A stretch of DNA of 32,434 nucleotides from Kiritimatiellia bacterium (GCA_017540905.1 JAFYAC010000087.1:1-32434); one strand, 5' to 3'; positions 13,487-25,100 are shown, counted from the stretch's first letter. Notes: generated from the letters alone by a model not told the origin. Translations and numbers: made by a program.

Positions 13487-14173
13487 ATGCCCCGCATCCT
13501 CAAGAACCAAACCCACTGGGAAGGCCTCTACTACTACCGCAAGAGCGTGGTCCTCTACCAGATGACGGTCGCCTTCTGCCGCCGCTTCCTGCCGGCGCGC
13601 GGCGACCGGACGGTCGACCAGATGGTGCAGGCGGCGCGGAGCGGGAAGCAGAACATCGTCGAGGGGCTGGCCGACGGCGTCACGTCGACGGAGATGGAAC
13701 TCAAGCTCCTGAACGTCGCCCGCGCCAGCCTCAAGGAACTCCGGGAAGACTACCTCGACTACCTGGCCGCCCACTCCCTTCCCCGCTGGGAGCCGGGCCA
13801 TCCGCGCTACGACGCCCTCCTCGCCTTCTGCCGCGCACACAACGACCTGGCCGACTACGAGCCGCACTTCGCCGCCTGGACCGACGAAGAAACCGCCAAC
13901 TGCGCCGTCACCCTCTGCCACATGGTGGACAAGATGCTCACCACCGTCCTCGCCCGGAAAGAACGCGACTTCGCCGAAAACGGCGGCATCCGCGAACGCA
14001 TGACCGCCGCCCGCCTCGGCCGCCGCCAGACCCAGAACGAAGAAATCGCCGCCCTCCGCACCCGCATCGCCGCCCTCGAAGCCGAAAACGCCGCCCTCAG
14101 GGCCCAGCTTGAAAAATGCAACCCCCACCAACCCCAACCCCAACCCCAACCCCCTAGATACCTAGATATCTAG
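13487..14173 (+). CDS. Four-helix-bundle suffix-domain protein with C-terminal coiled coil
   Basis: A 228-residue protein of the four-helix-bundle family related to proteins encoded in 23S rRNA intervening sequences. It has [20 protein letters not shown] (5-24), [17 protein letters not shown] (44-60) and [15 protein letters not shown] (71-85), then about 160 residues in that style. These features fit the 'four helix bundle suffix domain' group. Residues 180-211 form a clear leucine-zipper-like heptad pattern ([22 protein letters not shown]). The C-terminus is a Pro-Gln repeat (from ACCCCA-type repeats), and the last residues RYLDI plus the TAG stop are read from CTAG array 3. The true C-terminus has therefore been set or moved by the repeat. 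No convincing ribosome site precedes the ATG. Molecular function is unknown; relatives may bind RNA or protein partners. Confidence 0.82.
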   Translation: MPRILKNQTHWEGLYYYRKSVVLYQMTVAFCRRFLPARGDRTVDQMVQAARSGKQNIVEGLADGVTSTEMELKLLNVARASLKELREDYLDYLAAHSLPRWEPGHPRYDALLAFCRAHNDLADYEPHFAAWTDEETANCAVTLCHMVDKMLTTVLARKERDFAENGGIRERMTAARLGRRQTQNEEIAALRTRIAALEAENAALRAQLEKCNPHQPQPQPQPPRYLDI

Positions 14174-14181
14174 ATACCTAG
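14154..14181. repeat. CTAG octamer array 3, supplying a stop codon
   Basis: Units CTAGATAC, CTAGATAT, CTAGATAC and a final CTAG. The array overlaps the end of the four-helix-bundle gene, whose TAG stop is at 14171-14173. It ends 20 nt before the MBL gene's ATG, with GAAAGGCCCCAAAAAA in the spacer. Confidence 0.85.
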
Positions 14182-14201
14182 AAAAGAAAGGCCCCAAAAA
14201 A

Positions 14202-15143
14202 ATGCCCTCCATCAAAATCCTCCCCGTCCGCTTCACCGAAAACGGATTCATGACGCAGCCCTTCGCCCTGGGCGGCGAAGGCGCCGACGGCCTCGATCCG
14301 GCCGTCAAGTACCGCTCCTGCCTCCAGAACTGGCTTCTCGACACCGGAAGCGAGGTCATCCTCGTCGACACCGGCCTGCCCGCCGAGTTTCCCGAGGCCG
14401 CGCCGACACCCGACACGACGATCCACGTCGGCACCAAGATCAAGACCTACCTCGAAGCCCTCGCCGACCTCGGCTACAAGCCCGAACAGGTCTCCAAGAT
14501 CCTCATCACCCACAAACACTCCGACCACACCGGCGAACTGCGCGCCTTCCCCAACGCGCAGATCATCTGCTCCGCCGCCGAGGCCGAAGCCGACGAAATC
14601 AAGCCATACCACCCCACCGTCGCGACCTTCGCCGACGGCCCCTACCACGAATTCCCGGCCTCCCAGCGCATCGCCGACGGCGTCTGGTACCTGCCCGCGC
14701 CCGGCCACACCAAGGGCAACTGCGCCGTCGCCGTCGAGAGCGACGGCCTGACGTGGCTCATCCACGGCGACATCACCTACACCGACGTCGCCCTCTACGA
14801 AAACAAACTCTCCGTCGTGTACGAAGACCGTGCCGCCGCGCGCGAAACCCTCGACCGCGTCCGCGCCTTCTGCGCCGCCCGCCCCACCGTCTGGCTCGGC
14901 ACCCACACCCCCGAAGCCCTCGAAAGCCTCGAAGCGAAGCGCGTCGTGGACCTCGCGAACCCGCCCGCCGTCATCCCGCCCGGCGACATCGTCTTCAAGA
15001 CCCCGACCGGCAAATACGTCTGCTCCGTCTGCGGCTACGTCTACGACCCCGCCGAGCACGGCGGCGTCCCCTTCGAAGACCTCCCCGCCGACTGGCGCTG
15101 CCCCCGCTGCCGCCAGCCCAAGGACAAATTCAACCGCGCCTAG
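14202..15143 (+). CDS. Metallo-beta-lactamase fold hydrolase fused to rubredoxin
   Basis: A 313-residue fusion. Residues 1-250 are an MBL domain: [14 protein letters not shown] gives the H-x-H-x-D-H zinc motif (H104, H106, D108, H109), PAPGHTKG gives H169, IHGD gives D190 and GTH gives H235. Residues 270-313 are a complete rubredoxin: C-x2-C-GYVYDP (C274, C277), [11 protein letters not shown] (C300, C303). Flavodiiron proteins also combine an MBL domain with rubredoxin, but they carry a flavodoxin domain and an H-x-E-x-D site, neither seen here. This is therefore a hydrolase-type MBL with an attached one-electron carrier. Its reaction is unknown; a redox-linked hydrolase or thiol/sulfur enzyme is conceivable. 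AAAGG precedes the ATG. A flavodoxin-family gene lies three genes upstream. Confidence 0.9.
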   Translation: MPSIKILPVRFTENGFMTQPFALGGEGADGLDPAVKYRSCLQNWLLDTGSEVILVDTGLPAEFPEAAPTPDTTIHVGTKIKTYLEALADLGYKPEQVSKILITHKHSDHTGELRAFPNAQIICSAAEAEADEIKPYHPTVATFADGPYHEFPASQRIADGVWYLPAPGHTKGNCAVAVESDGLTWLIHGDITYTDVALYENKLSVVYEDRAAARETLDRVRAFCAARPTVWLGTHTPEALESLEAKRVVDLANPPAVIPPGDIVFKTPTGKYVCSVCGYVYDPAEHGGVPFEDLPADWRCPRCRQPKDKFNRA

Positions 15144-15200
15144 GGCCGCCCCCGCGGGCCGGCCGGGCCTTTGCGGATCGACCATGCGGAAACATGCCAC

Positions 15201-15386
15201 GACGGCCACCCGCAGTACTCTCCCCGCCGCCCTTCCCACCCACTCCAAATGTGCTCTCTTTCAACCGTCTTCCACCGGGCGGCCCCCCCCCTCTCGGAGG
15301 GGGGAGCGAATGCTTGCGCGCCCTCCATTCTCCAATACATCTCCCCGCAATCTCCCGGCAATCATCCCCATCCACCTAATTCCCCA
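15201..15386 (+). repeat. CCCCCCTCTCGGAGGGGGG element, copy 3
   Basis: The same blocks as 10067-10255 appear in the same order: GACGGCCACCCGCAGTACTC (15201-15220), CGGGCGGC, CCCCCCTCTCGGAGGGGGG (15286-15304), CCCTCCATTCTCCAA, AATCTCCCGGCAATC and a closing CCTAATTCCC. The distance from the first block to the hairpin is 85 bp, against 83 bp in copy 2. Confidence 0.7.
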
Positions 15387-15436
15387 AGGAACCGTATAGC
15401 CGTATCCCGGGAGGGCCCGGCTTCGTCCGGGGCGTC

Positions 15437-15502
15437 TCCACAGGGCGCTTCGGGGACATGACAGGAACACCCCGTCCGCGCAGCCGCGACAAAGCGCGGC
15501 CC
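15437..15502. repeat. CGACAAAGCGCGGCC repeat, copy 1
   Basis: About 65 bp containing CTTCGGGGACATG, CCGTCCGCGCAGCCGCGAC and AAAGCGCGGCCC. It matches 16030-16099 along its length. The end can form a GCCGCG...CGCGGC hairpin. Confidence 0.6.
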
Positions 15503-15706
15503 TCCCACGACGGTTGCATCACGTTCTGGCGGAGGCAGCGGACCAATGTTGGAAGTTTCCGCCCCCCGGACGGCCTCCGTTTTCATGGGGGGAACAATTC
15601 AGAATAACCGAAGGAAACAAGCGATTTTCCAGTAATCTCACGACTGGTTTCCGTGCTTCCCTGCATGGGCCGTCCGCGGGGGGCGGCCCCCTCCCGGCCC
15701 GAAACA

Positions 15707-15811
15707 TTTTTCCAATCATTGGAAAACCGACGAGAATTTTTTCCAATCATTGGAAAAAACGGTACATTTTTTCCAACCATTGGAAAAAAATTTTCCAATC
15801 ATTGGAAAACT
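15707..15811. repeat. Four-palindrome array 1 (TTTTCCAATCATTGGAAAA type)
   Basis: Four palindromes with core CCAATCATTGG start at 15712, 15743, 15773 and 15795 (spacings 31, 30, 22). Each is flanked by A/T runs, so each can form a stem of 8 bp or more. The third unit is CCAACCATTGG, the others CCAATCATTGG. It lies 312 bp beyond the 3' end of the giant gene. The same design occurs at 31962-32068. Confidence 0.9.
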
Positions 15812-15961
15812 CCCGCTTTCCCGGCGAGCGACCGGATTGTGCCCCCCCCACCCTCCCCAAGGCACCGTGGCGGCGGCCCGTGGGCCCGAGCGGGACGTCA
15901 GGGAAACGGCCCGCGGCGCGAAACACGGCGGGAACGGAGGAAGGGGCCACGGAGGGTTTTG

Positions 15962-16030
15962 GGAGGTGCGGCTTTCAGCCGCGCCATGGACTTGGAGAAG
16001 CGGCGCGGCAGGATGCCACGCCCCCGGAAT
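15962..16030. repeat. Composite palindromic repeat (GGTGCGGC...GCCGCGCC family), copy 3
   Basis: GGAGGTGCGGCTTTCAGCCG followed by CGCCATGGACTTGGAGAAGC and GGCGCGGCAGGATGCC. It is closest to the copies at 591-690 and 2611-2702. Confidence 0.65.
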
Positions 16031-16099
16031 CCACAAGGCGCGTCGGGGACATGCCCGGAACGCTCCGTCCGCGCGGCCGCGACAAAGCGCGGCCCGCCC
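16030..16099. repeat. CGACAAAGCGCGGCC repeat, copy 2
   Basis: Matches 15437-15502: GTCGGGGACATG, CTCCGTCCGCGCGGCCGCGA, CAAAGCGCGGCCC. It lies just past the giant gene's stop codon and its hairpin could act as that gene's terminator. Confidence 0.55.
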
Positions 16100-16122
16100 C
16101 GCGGCCCCCCCCGGTCGCGCCG

Positions 16123-19100
16123 CTACGGGGCGGTTTCGAGGAAGTAGAAGCGGATGGAGTCGGGGGTGGAGGTGCCGGTGTCGAAGGGGACGGTGAGGGT
16201 GGCGGTGGCGCCGGAGCGGGTGCGGGTGGCGGTGTGGGGGACGGTGGCAGCGGGGGCGTCGTCGAGGAGGGAGGTGCGGGTGCGGATGGTGAGTTTCTGG
16301 AGGGCGGCGTCGAGTTCTTCGGGGGTGTCGGCGGTGACGGTGAAGGTCACGGCGCCGCTGGAAGGATCGTAGGTGAGGCTCGAGGGGACGACGCTCAGCG
16401 GGGAGGCGCCGCCCGGCGCGGCCACGGCGCGGCGGACCGCCGCGGTGGAGCCGCCCGCGACGGCGGCGTCCCAGGTGGCGCCGCCGGCGGTGAAGGTGTA
16501 GTCGCCGTCGGGGAGCCAGAGGAAGACGTTTCCGAAGGCGTCGGCGACGATGGAGCCGGTGCCGTAGGATGCGGGGAGATCGCTGAAGGCGACGGGGGCG
16601 TTGGACGCCAGGCCGGTGACGGTGACGCTGTAGACGGGTTCGCCGGCGGCGTTGGTGGGGGCGGCGCCGAGGAGGGAGAGGTCGAGGGCGTGGCTGCCGG
16701 AGCCAGCGAGTTCGCCGAGGGAGCCGCCGGTGATGGCCAGGGTGCCGTTGGCGCCGGTGGAGTCGGCGCCGCGGCCGATGGAGTACGGGACGGGACTGGA
16801 GGTGAATTGGCGGAGGAGGAGGGTGCCGCCGGAAATCGCGATGTCGCCGCCGTCGCCGCCGTCGCCGCCGCCGATGCACGCGGCTCCGCGTCCCCGACTG
16901 AGTTGGAGGATGCCGCTTTGGATGGCCACGGCGCCGCAGCCGTTGGTGTTCCATCCGCCGATGCCCGCGCCCCCGTAGCCGCCGCGGGCTTCGAGGATGC
17001 CGTCGCCGCCGACGGTCAGGGCGGTGCCGGCGGGGACGCCGACGGCCGCGCTGAATTGCGCGCCCCACAGGGTGTTGCTGCCGGCGAGGTGGAGGGTGGC
17101 GGCGATGCCGTCGCCGAGACGGACGGGGATGTAGGGAGGCCCCAGGATGGAGGAAGGGTGGAGGCAGAGGTTGGAGAGGGTGACGGCGCAGTCGGCGGCG
17201 ACGAGGACGGTGACGGCGCCGGATTCGGTGCCGCCGGAGAGGACGCAGTCGGCGGTGAGGGTGAGTTGTTTGGCCGTGGCGTCGTAGAACCAGCCGGGGC
17301 CGGCGAGGCGGCCGACGTCGGTGCCGTCGACGGCGACGCCGCGCGGGGTGTAGGGTTCGGCGGTGGCGTAGGCGCCGTCGACGCGGACGAGGTATTCGGT
17401 GCCGTCGGCGGTGAAGGAGTAGGTGCCGTCGGGCAGCCAGAGGTAGATGTTGCCGGAGGCGTCGGCGTGGATTTCGGAGACGTCGTAGCCGTCGGGGAGA
17501 CCTTCGAGGGCGACGGGGGCGTAGGCGCCGAAGCCGCCGGCGGTGACGCGCCCGACGTCGCGGGTGCCGTCGGTGGCGTGTTCGTTGCCGAAGACGCTGC
17601 CGTAGACGGAGCCGCCGCGGATGACGGGGCGGGGGGACATATAGCCGCCGCCGAACGAGAAGGTGCCGCTTTCGATGGTGGCCTGGGCGCCGCTGCCGCC
17701 CCAGATGGCGTAGTCGCCGACGGCCTTCATGCTGTTGAAGCCGATGCCGCGCAGGGTCGCGCGGGCGCCCGGGTCGAGGACGACGGTGGAGCCGGACGTG
17801 ATTGCGAGGTTGGAGCAGGTGACGCGGGAGTCGTTGGCGAGGTGGAGGTGGATGCGTCGGGCGGTGTTGCTGCCGGAGATGGTGCAGGCGCCCTCGACGG
17901 CGAGCTCGCCGTTGGTGGCGGTGAAGGTCCAGTTGGCGCCGTGGCGGTACATCAGGTCGATGCCGTCGGCGAGGACGCCGACGGGGTCGCCGGCGGGCTC
18001 CGCGGTGTCGCCGGCGTCGTGGACGCTGGCGACGTAGGCGGTGCCGCCGACGTCGAGGTCGTAGAAGCCGTTGGGGAGCCAGAGGACGATCTTGCCAGCG
18101 GGGTCGGCGACGATGCCGTCGGTGCCGTAGGAGCCGGGCGAAACGGCGAGGGCGACGGGGGCGACGGGGGTCAGGCCCTCGACGGTGACGGGCCAGACGG
18201 CCTGGCCGACGGTGTTGGAGGGGGCGGGGACGACGGCGTCGCGGTCGACGACGACGGAGCCGCCGGTGAAGTGGACGAAGCCGCCGGAGTAGGACTGGGC
18301 GCCGCGGCCGATGGCGGGGGCGCTTTCGCCCGCGACGGGGAAGATGGTTCCGCCGGAGAGGGTGATGCGTCCGCAGGTGTTCATGGAGCGCCCGCCGATG
18401 GCGGCGCCGTGGTAGCCGCCGGTGGCGGCGAGGGTGCCGGTGCCCTCGACGGTGAGGGAGGCGTAGAGGGGAACTTCGACGGCGGCGTTGTATTTGCCGC
18501 CGCGGAGGGAGTTCTCGCCGTGGAGCCGGAGGGTGGCGGTGGCGTTGGGCCGGACCACGAGGGCCGGCCGCTCGGTCTCGGCGCCGACGGCAAGGGTCAG
18601 ATTGCTGACAGCGAGGGTGGTGGTGTTGGTGACGGCTACGGAGACGCGCCCGGCGGTGTTGGAGCCGGAGACGACGTGGTCACCGTTGGAGACGACGAGC
18701 CAGCCCGTTATGAAGTTGTAGCTCCAGCCGTCGCCGGAAGCGGCCTGGACGTCGGTGCCGTCCACGAATACGCCGGTCGGCAGGTCGAGGAGGGCGGTGG
18801 TCGGGGCGTCCTCGACATGGGCCCAGAAGGCGGTGCCGTCGACGGTGCCGGTGTAGGTGCCGTTGGGGAGCCAGAGGACGACGGTTCCGGCGGCGTCGGC
18901 GACGATGCCGGAGGTGCCGTAGGCGGCGGGCGCGCCGTCGCGCTCGAAGTCCGCGAAGGCGACGGTGGCGCCGGGGGCCAGGCCCGCGAAGGTGACGGGC
19001 CAGACGGTGACGCCCGCCGCGTCGGTGGCGCCGCCCTGCATCTTGGCGACGTTGGTGACGACGACGGAGCCGCCGGCGATGACGTTGGTGCCGGGGCCGA

Positions 19101-22100
19101 GGGGCGCATAGTCCGGGAAGTAGCCGCTGCCGACGGCGAAGGGCGGCGCGATGGCGGGGCCGAAGTCGGTGAAGACGACGGTGCCGCCGGTGACGGTGAT
19201 GTGCGCGGCCGCGCCGAAGCTCCCGCCGCCGATGCCCGCGCTGTCGCCGACGCCCGTGCCGTCGGGGACCCCGGCCGAGACGGAGACGAGGCCGCCGGAG
19301 ATTTCCACCTTGCCGCCCGCGCCGCCGGGGATGCTCATCGCCCAATCGCCGCTGCCGCCGCCGATGCCCGCGCCAAAGCGGGAAATGGCGGTGACGGTGC
19401 CGCCGGAGATGGCGGCTTCCCCGCCGTCGGCCCTGTGGCCGCCGCCGATGCCCGCGCCGGACCAGGACCGGGCGGCGACGGTGCCGGAGGCGATTTCAAT
19501 GCGTCCGGCGGCTTCCTTCTCGTTGCCGCCGATGGCGGCGCCGGCGTTGGCGGCCTCCGCGAGGAGGGAGCCGTCGCCCGAGATGGAGAGCGAAGTGCCG
19601 GACGGCACGTTGACGGCGGCGTCCATCCCGATGGCGTGGAGCGAGTTGGACCCTTCGAGCGCCAGCGACGCGGAAACGCCGGGGGCAAGCGCGATGACGG
19701 GATGGGACGCGGAGGCGAGGTTCGTGAAGGCGAGGACGAGGTCGCTCGCGGTGAGGGCCATGTCGTTGGAGAGGACGACCCAGACGCGGCCTTCGGTGTT
19801 GGTGCCGGAGAGGACGCGGGCGTCGCCGGAAAGGACGAGCCGCCGGATGCCCCACTCGTAGGTCCAGCCTTCGCCGGAGAGTTCGCTGACGTCGTGCCCG
19901 TCGACGAGGACGCCGTAGGGAACGATGCGCTCGGCGGTGGCCGACGCGCCGTCGACATAGGCGCCGTAGGGGACGCCGTCGATTTCGAAGAGGTGGGTGC
20001 CGTCGGGGAGCCAGAGGTAGATTTGGCCCGCGGCGTCGGCGACGATGCCGTCGGTGTTGTAGTCCGGGAGGCCCGCGATGCCGGTGACGGCGGCGTCCGG
20101 CGCCAAGCCGGGGACGGTGACGCACCAGACGCGCGCGGTGCCGTTGGAGGGAATCGGGGCCACGCTCTCGCCCATGGCGTGGATGCTGCCGCCGGTGAAG
20201 AGCGTCGAGCCGCATTCCTCCGCGCGTTCGTGGCCGATGTCCTGGGCGTTGCTGCCGCCTTGGGCCACCACGGTGCCGCCGGAGATGGCGATGGTGTCGA
20301 CGGTGCCCCCCTGCCCGTAGAGGTCGACCTTGCCGCCGCCGATGCCCGCGCCGTCGCTGCCGCCCGTCGCGGTGACGATGCCGCCGGAGATGGCGATGGC
20401 GCCGACGGTGCCGCCGGGGCCGCCGCCGATGCCCGCGCCGCTGTTGCCGCCCGTCGCGGTGACGGTGCCGCCGCTGACGGTGATGGAATCGACCGTTCCG
20501 CCCAGGCCGCCGCCGATGCCCGCCGCGCTGCCGATGGTGTCGGCCACCACGGTGCCGCCGGTGACGGAAATCGTGCCGCCGCCTTTGGAACCGCCGATGC
20601 CCGCGGCGGTGCTGCCGCCGTGGGCGGTCACGGTGCCGCCGGAAACCACGACGGTGCCGTTCGCTGCTCCTTCGGCGCCGCCGCCGCCGATGCCCGCAGA
20701 GTACATGCCGCCGGTCGCGTTGACGGTGCCGCCGGATATGACGACGGTGCCGGACATCTCGGTGGCGTCGCCGCCGATGCCCGCGCCGTAGTGGCCCCCG
20801 GTCGCGTCGAGGGCTCCGTCGCCGGCGATTTCCAGCGAAGCGCCGGCGGGGACTCTGACGCCGGGCTGCTCGCGGCCGCCGAAGAGGGTGTTCTGCCCTT
20901 CGAGCAGCAGGGTGGCGGCGACGCCGGGGGAAACGGCGATGGCCGCCTTCAACCTCGCGGCATTGAGGGTCAGGCCGCTGGCGGTCAGCGTCATGTCCGC
21001 CGCGACGGTGACGTTCACGCGCCCTTCGGTGTTGGAGCCGGAAACGACGGGGGCGCCGGAGGAGAAGACGAGGTTCGACGCCATGAAATCGTACGTCCAT
21101 CCCGGGCCGAGGCCGGCGCAGACGTCCGTGCCGTCCACGGTGACGCCGGTGGGGTTCGAGGGGTCGATGCGGATGGCGGTGGCGGGGCCGCCTTCGACGC
21201 GGACGACGTAGTCGAGGGAGTTGGCCTTGAAGGCGTAGTCCCCGTCGGCCACGTAGAAGAAGTAGCGGCCTTCCGAATCGGCCGTGGAGACCAGGTTGGT
21301 CGTCACGGCCTGGATTTCGAGGGTCACCTCCGCGCCGGGTTCGAGCCCGGGGACGGTGACGCGGTGGAGGATGTTGGTGTCGGAGGGGTCGGACGGGGGG
21401 AGGTCGCCGGGCGGGACGTCGCTGCCGCCGTCGGCCGCGAAGTCCGTGTCGTGCCCGTACAGCGGGCGGACGGTGGTGTTGGTGTAGGGATAGGGGGTGG
21501 TGAAGTACTGCCCGCCCGCCACGACGACGTGCGCCTTGTTCGTGGCGGCCAGCCAGATGCAGACGAGGCCGTTGGCGTCGGCGACGATGCCGTCGGTGGA
21601 GTAACCGGCGGGGAGGTCGTCGCAGGAGACGTCGACTTCCGCGAACGGCTCGAAGCCGCCCATGAGGACGCGGTAGAGGAGGTTGCTTTCCGCGTCCACG
21701 GGCCGCGGCGCGGCGTTGGTGATCCCGGCGGGCACGACGCTGCCGCCCGTGATGACGGTCGACTTGTACGTGCCGTCGCCCGTCGTGGACAGCGTGTTGC
21801 CCTGCGAATCCACGAAGTCGCTCCAGCTCTGCGCCCCCATGATGTTCCCCGACGAGGGTTTGTCGGCGTTGCCGTAGGCCCAGACCGAACCGCCGGAAAC
21901 CTTGAGCGCCCCGTCCGGCACCAGGATGGACTTGCCGTGCCCCGCGCCGATGCCCGCCGCGCCGGCGCCGCCGTGGCCCTCGAGGATGCCGCCGCGCACG
22001 ACGATCGCGTCGTTGGTCTTGAGGTTCGAGCTGAGCCCGCCGCCGATGCCGGCGGCCTGCTCGCCGCCCCATCCCGCGACGTGGCCCGACTCGAGGATGA

Positions 22101-25100
22101 TTTGCCCCGGAGGCTGGACGCCGCCGCGCGAGCCGACGCCGGCCGCGCCCTTGCCGCCGCGGGCGACGAGCGTGCCGTCGCCCTTGAAGGTGACGACGGC
22201 GTTGCTCGCCACTTCGATGCCCGCCGCGTATTTCCCGCGCCCCGCGACCCAGTTCGTCCGCGTGCCGCCCTCCACCTTGAGGGTGCAGGTGTTGGAGACG
22301 GTGATTGCCGACCAGAATTGGTTGCTCTTCGCCGCCAGCGTCAACGCTTCGAGCGTGACGCTCGACGAGCCGCCCGCCGGAATGGCGATGCGGTGCCCGC
22401 CGTTGGTCGAAACGCCCTGCACGTTGGGGGTGCCGCCGGTCAGCGTCAGGAGCTTGTCCGCGTTGACGTAGTTCCACCCGCTTCCGCTCTGGTCGCGGCC
22501 TTCGATCACGAACGTCCCGTTGACGACGAGGTTGTCCACGACGTGGATTCCGCCGCCTTCGTCGACGCGGATGCAGAAGTAGCGGACGGTGCCGTCCTCC
22601 ATCGTCACCGCGATCTCATACACGTTCACGCTGGACGGCAGCCAGATCACGAGCTTCCCGTTTTCGTCCGTGTACATGTCCTGATCCCCGTAGGAGTACC
22701 TGATGGAGTACCCGCTGTTGGTCGCCACGACGGAGATGTCCATCGAACTGACCTTGTTCGTCAGCACGCCGATGTCCAGCTCCACGGGGAAGACTTTCGC
22801 CGGCGTGGAGTTGGACGGGGCGAACGCGACCGTGTCCAGCGCCGCGTGGATGGAGCCGCCGGTGAAGGTGACGGGGACGCCGAACATGGCGCTCATGCCG
22901 CCGATGCGGGCGGGGGAACCGCTCGTCCGGTAGATGGTGCCGCCGGAGACGCGGACGTACCCGATGCGCCCGAAGTCGCTGCTGCCGATGTCCGCCGCGT
23001 TGGCGCCGCCCGTGGCGCGGATGACGCCACCCTCGATGGTGATGGTGTCCCCGAGCGTCCTCTGGCTCCCCTGGTCGCCGGAGCCGATGCCCGGCGCGTA
23101 CGTCCCGCCGCCGGCCGCCGTCACGGTGCCGGAGGCGATGAGGATGGCGTGCTGGTCGGCGTCCTTGCCGCCGCCGATGCCCGCCGCGCTGGTGCCGCCC
23201 GTCGCCATCACGGCGCCGCCGGAGATGGCGATGGTCCAGTTGCGCCCGTCTTTGCCGCTGCCGATGCCCGCGCCGTTGCTGCCGCCCTGGGCGGTGACCG
23301 TGCCGCCGGAGACCGTGACGGTTCCGTTCGTCCCTCTTTCGCCGCCGCCGATGCCCGCGGCCAGCCCGCCGCCCGTCGCCGTGACGTTGGCGTCGCCGGA
23401 AATCGTGACCGTTGCGGCGCCCGTTGCGCCGCCGCCGATGCCCGCCGAGCAGTAGCCGCCGGTCGCCGTGACGTTGGCGTCGCCGGAAATGGAGATGGTG
23501 CCGCCGCCGCCGGAATCGCCGCCGCCGATGCCCGCGCCGCCGCCGGCGTCGCCCTTGGCCGTCACGGTGCCGCCGGTAATGGTCACGGTTCCGTTCGTCC
23601 CTCTTTCGCCGCCGCCGATGCCCGCGGCGAATTTGCCGCCCGTCGCCGTGACGGTCGCGTCGCCGGATATCGCGATGGTGCCGCCATCGCCGTCGTAGCC
23701 GCCGCCGATGCCCGCGCCGCCGCCGAAGGAAGACTCGCCGGGGCCGCCCTTGGCGGTGACGGTGCCGCCCGTGATGGTGATGGTGCCGCCCGCGCCCTGG
23801 AAGCCGCCGCCGATGCCCGCGCCGCAGCCGGTGCCCGTCGCAACGACCGTGCCGCCGGAAACCGCGATGCTGCCGCCCGGCGCGTACGAGCCGCCGCCGA
23901 TACCCGCGCCCGTGCCGCCGCTGCCGCCCGTCGCCGTCACGTCGCCACCGGAGATGGTGACGGAGCCGCCCGTCCCGCGGGAACCGTTGCCGATGCCCGG
24001 ACCGTTCGCGCCGCCGGTCGCCGCCACCGTGCCCGCGGAGATGGCGATTCCGCCACTCCCGCCACCGATCCCGCCGCCGATGCCGGCCGCGCCGCCGCCG
24101 CCGTTGGCCGTGACGGTGCCGCCGGTGATGGTGATGGTTCCGGTCGCGTTGTCGCCCCCGCCGCCAATGCCCGCCGCGCAACCGCCGCCGGTCGCGGTGA
24201 CGACGGTCGCGTCGCCGGAAATCGCGATGGTGCCGCCCGCCGAGTCCTGGCCGCCGCCGATGCCCGCCCCTTCCTCTCCACCGGTCGCGGTGACGTTGCC
24301 GCCGGTGATGGTGATGGTGCCGCCGGCGCCGTTCTGGCCGCCGCCGATGCCCGCCGACCAATTGCCGCCCTCCGCGATGACCGTGCCGCCGGCAATCGTG
24401 ATGTCGCCGGCCGAGTTGCTGTAGGGGCCGGAGCCGATGCCCGCCCCGTATTCGCCGCCCCGGGCGGTGAGGGTGCCGTCGCCCGAGATGGTGAGCGCCT
24501 CGCCGGTGGACAGGAACACGCCCGACCCGTTTTCGCCCGCCGCGAAGAAGTTGGTCCCTTCGATCGCCAGCGTGACGCTGCGGTTCGATTCGAGCTTGAA
24601 GGCGCTCGGCCCGTACGGCGCGTTCGTGAGGTCGATGGTCACGTCCGTGACCGTGACGTCGCAGTCGGCGTCGGCCAACACCCAGAAGCTGGTGCTGGTG
24701 CCGGCGATGGCGTAGTCCATCTCGTTGGTGAGGGAGACGCGGCGGGTCGCCCAGTCCATGTTCCAGCCGGGGCCGAAGAAGTGCGCGACGTCGCGGCCGT
24801 TGACGGAGAAGCCGGTCTGCCAGACTTCGGCGGTCGTCGCCGCGTCCGAGACGGTGGCGCGGTACGGGGTGTCGTTGGCGAGGAAGGCGTATTCGCCGTT
24901 GGGCAGCCACAGGCGCAGGAGGCCGCTCTCGGAGGGGTAGAGGTCGTTGGTCCCGTAGCCGTCCGGCAGGTTGTGGAACGCGACCAGCTCGTCGGGGTCC
25001 CACGTCTCCAGCTGCACGTCCACCGCCCAGACGTACGTGAAGTCGAGGTTCTTCGGCGTGGGGATCACGTTCGTGGGGCCCGCGAGGATGTTGCCGCCCT

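Larger units (their letters stand above)
15144..16122. other. Gene-free region with five repeat types, between convergent genes
   Basis: This 979-bp stretch separates the MBL-rubredoxin gene (plus) from the 3' end of the giant gene (minus). It contains the third CCCCCCTCTCGGAGGGGGG element, two copies of a CGACAAAGCGCGGCC repeat, the four-palindrome array and a composite hairpin repeat. I see no gene. Possible transcription stops are the GGCCGCG/CGCGGCC hairpins near 15484-15503 and 16075-16094. Confidence 0.6.

Noticed and set aside
12190-14181. CTAG arrays considered as a CRISPR
   Set aside because: Units are 8 bp in direct tandem with no unique spacers and no cas genes.
10791-15248. Minus-strand open frames opposite the TetR, flavodoxin, CDF, four-helix and MBL genes
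   Set aside because: All lie opposite genes with clear family motifs and show compositional bias only.
15707-15811. Four-palindrome array considered as a CRISPR or a plain terminator
   Set aside because: Repeats are too short and spacers too short and AT/GC-mixed for a CRISPR. Four successive stems with a conserved twin elsewhere are not a simple terminator.
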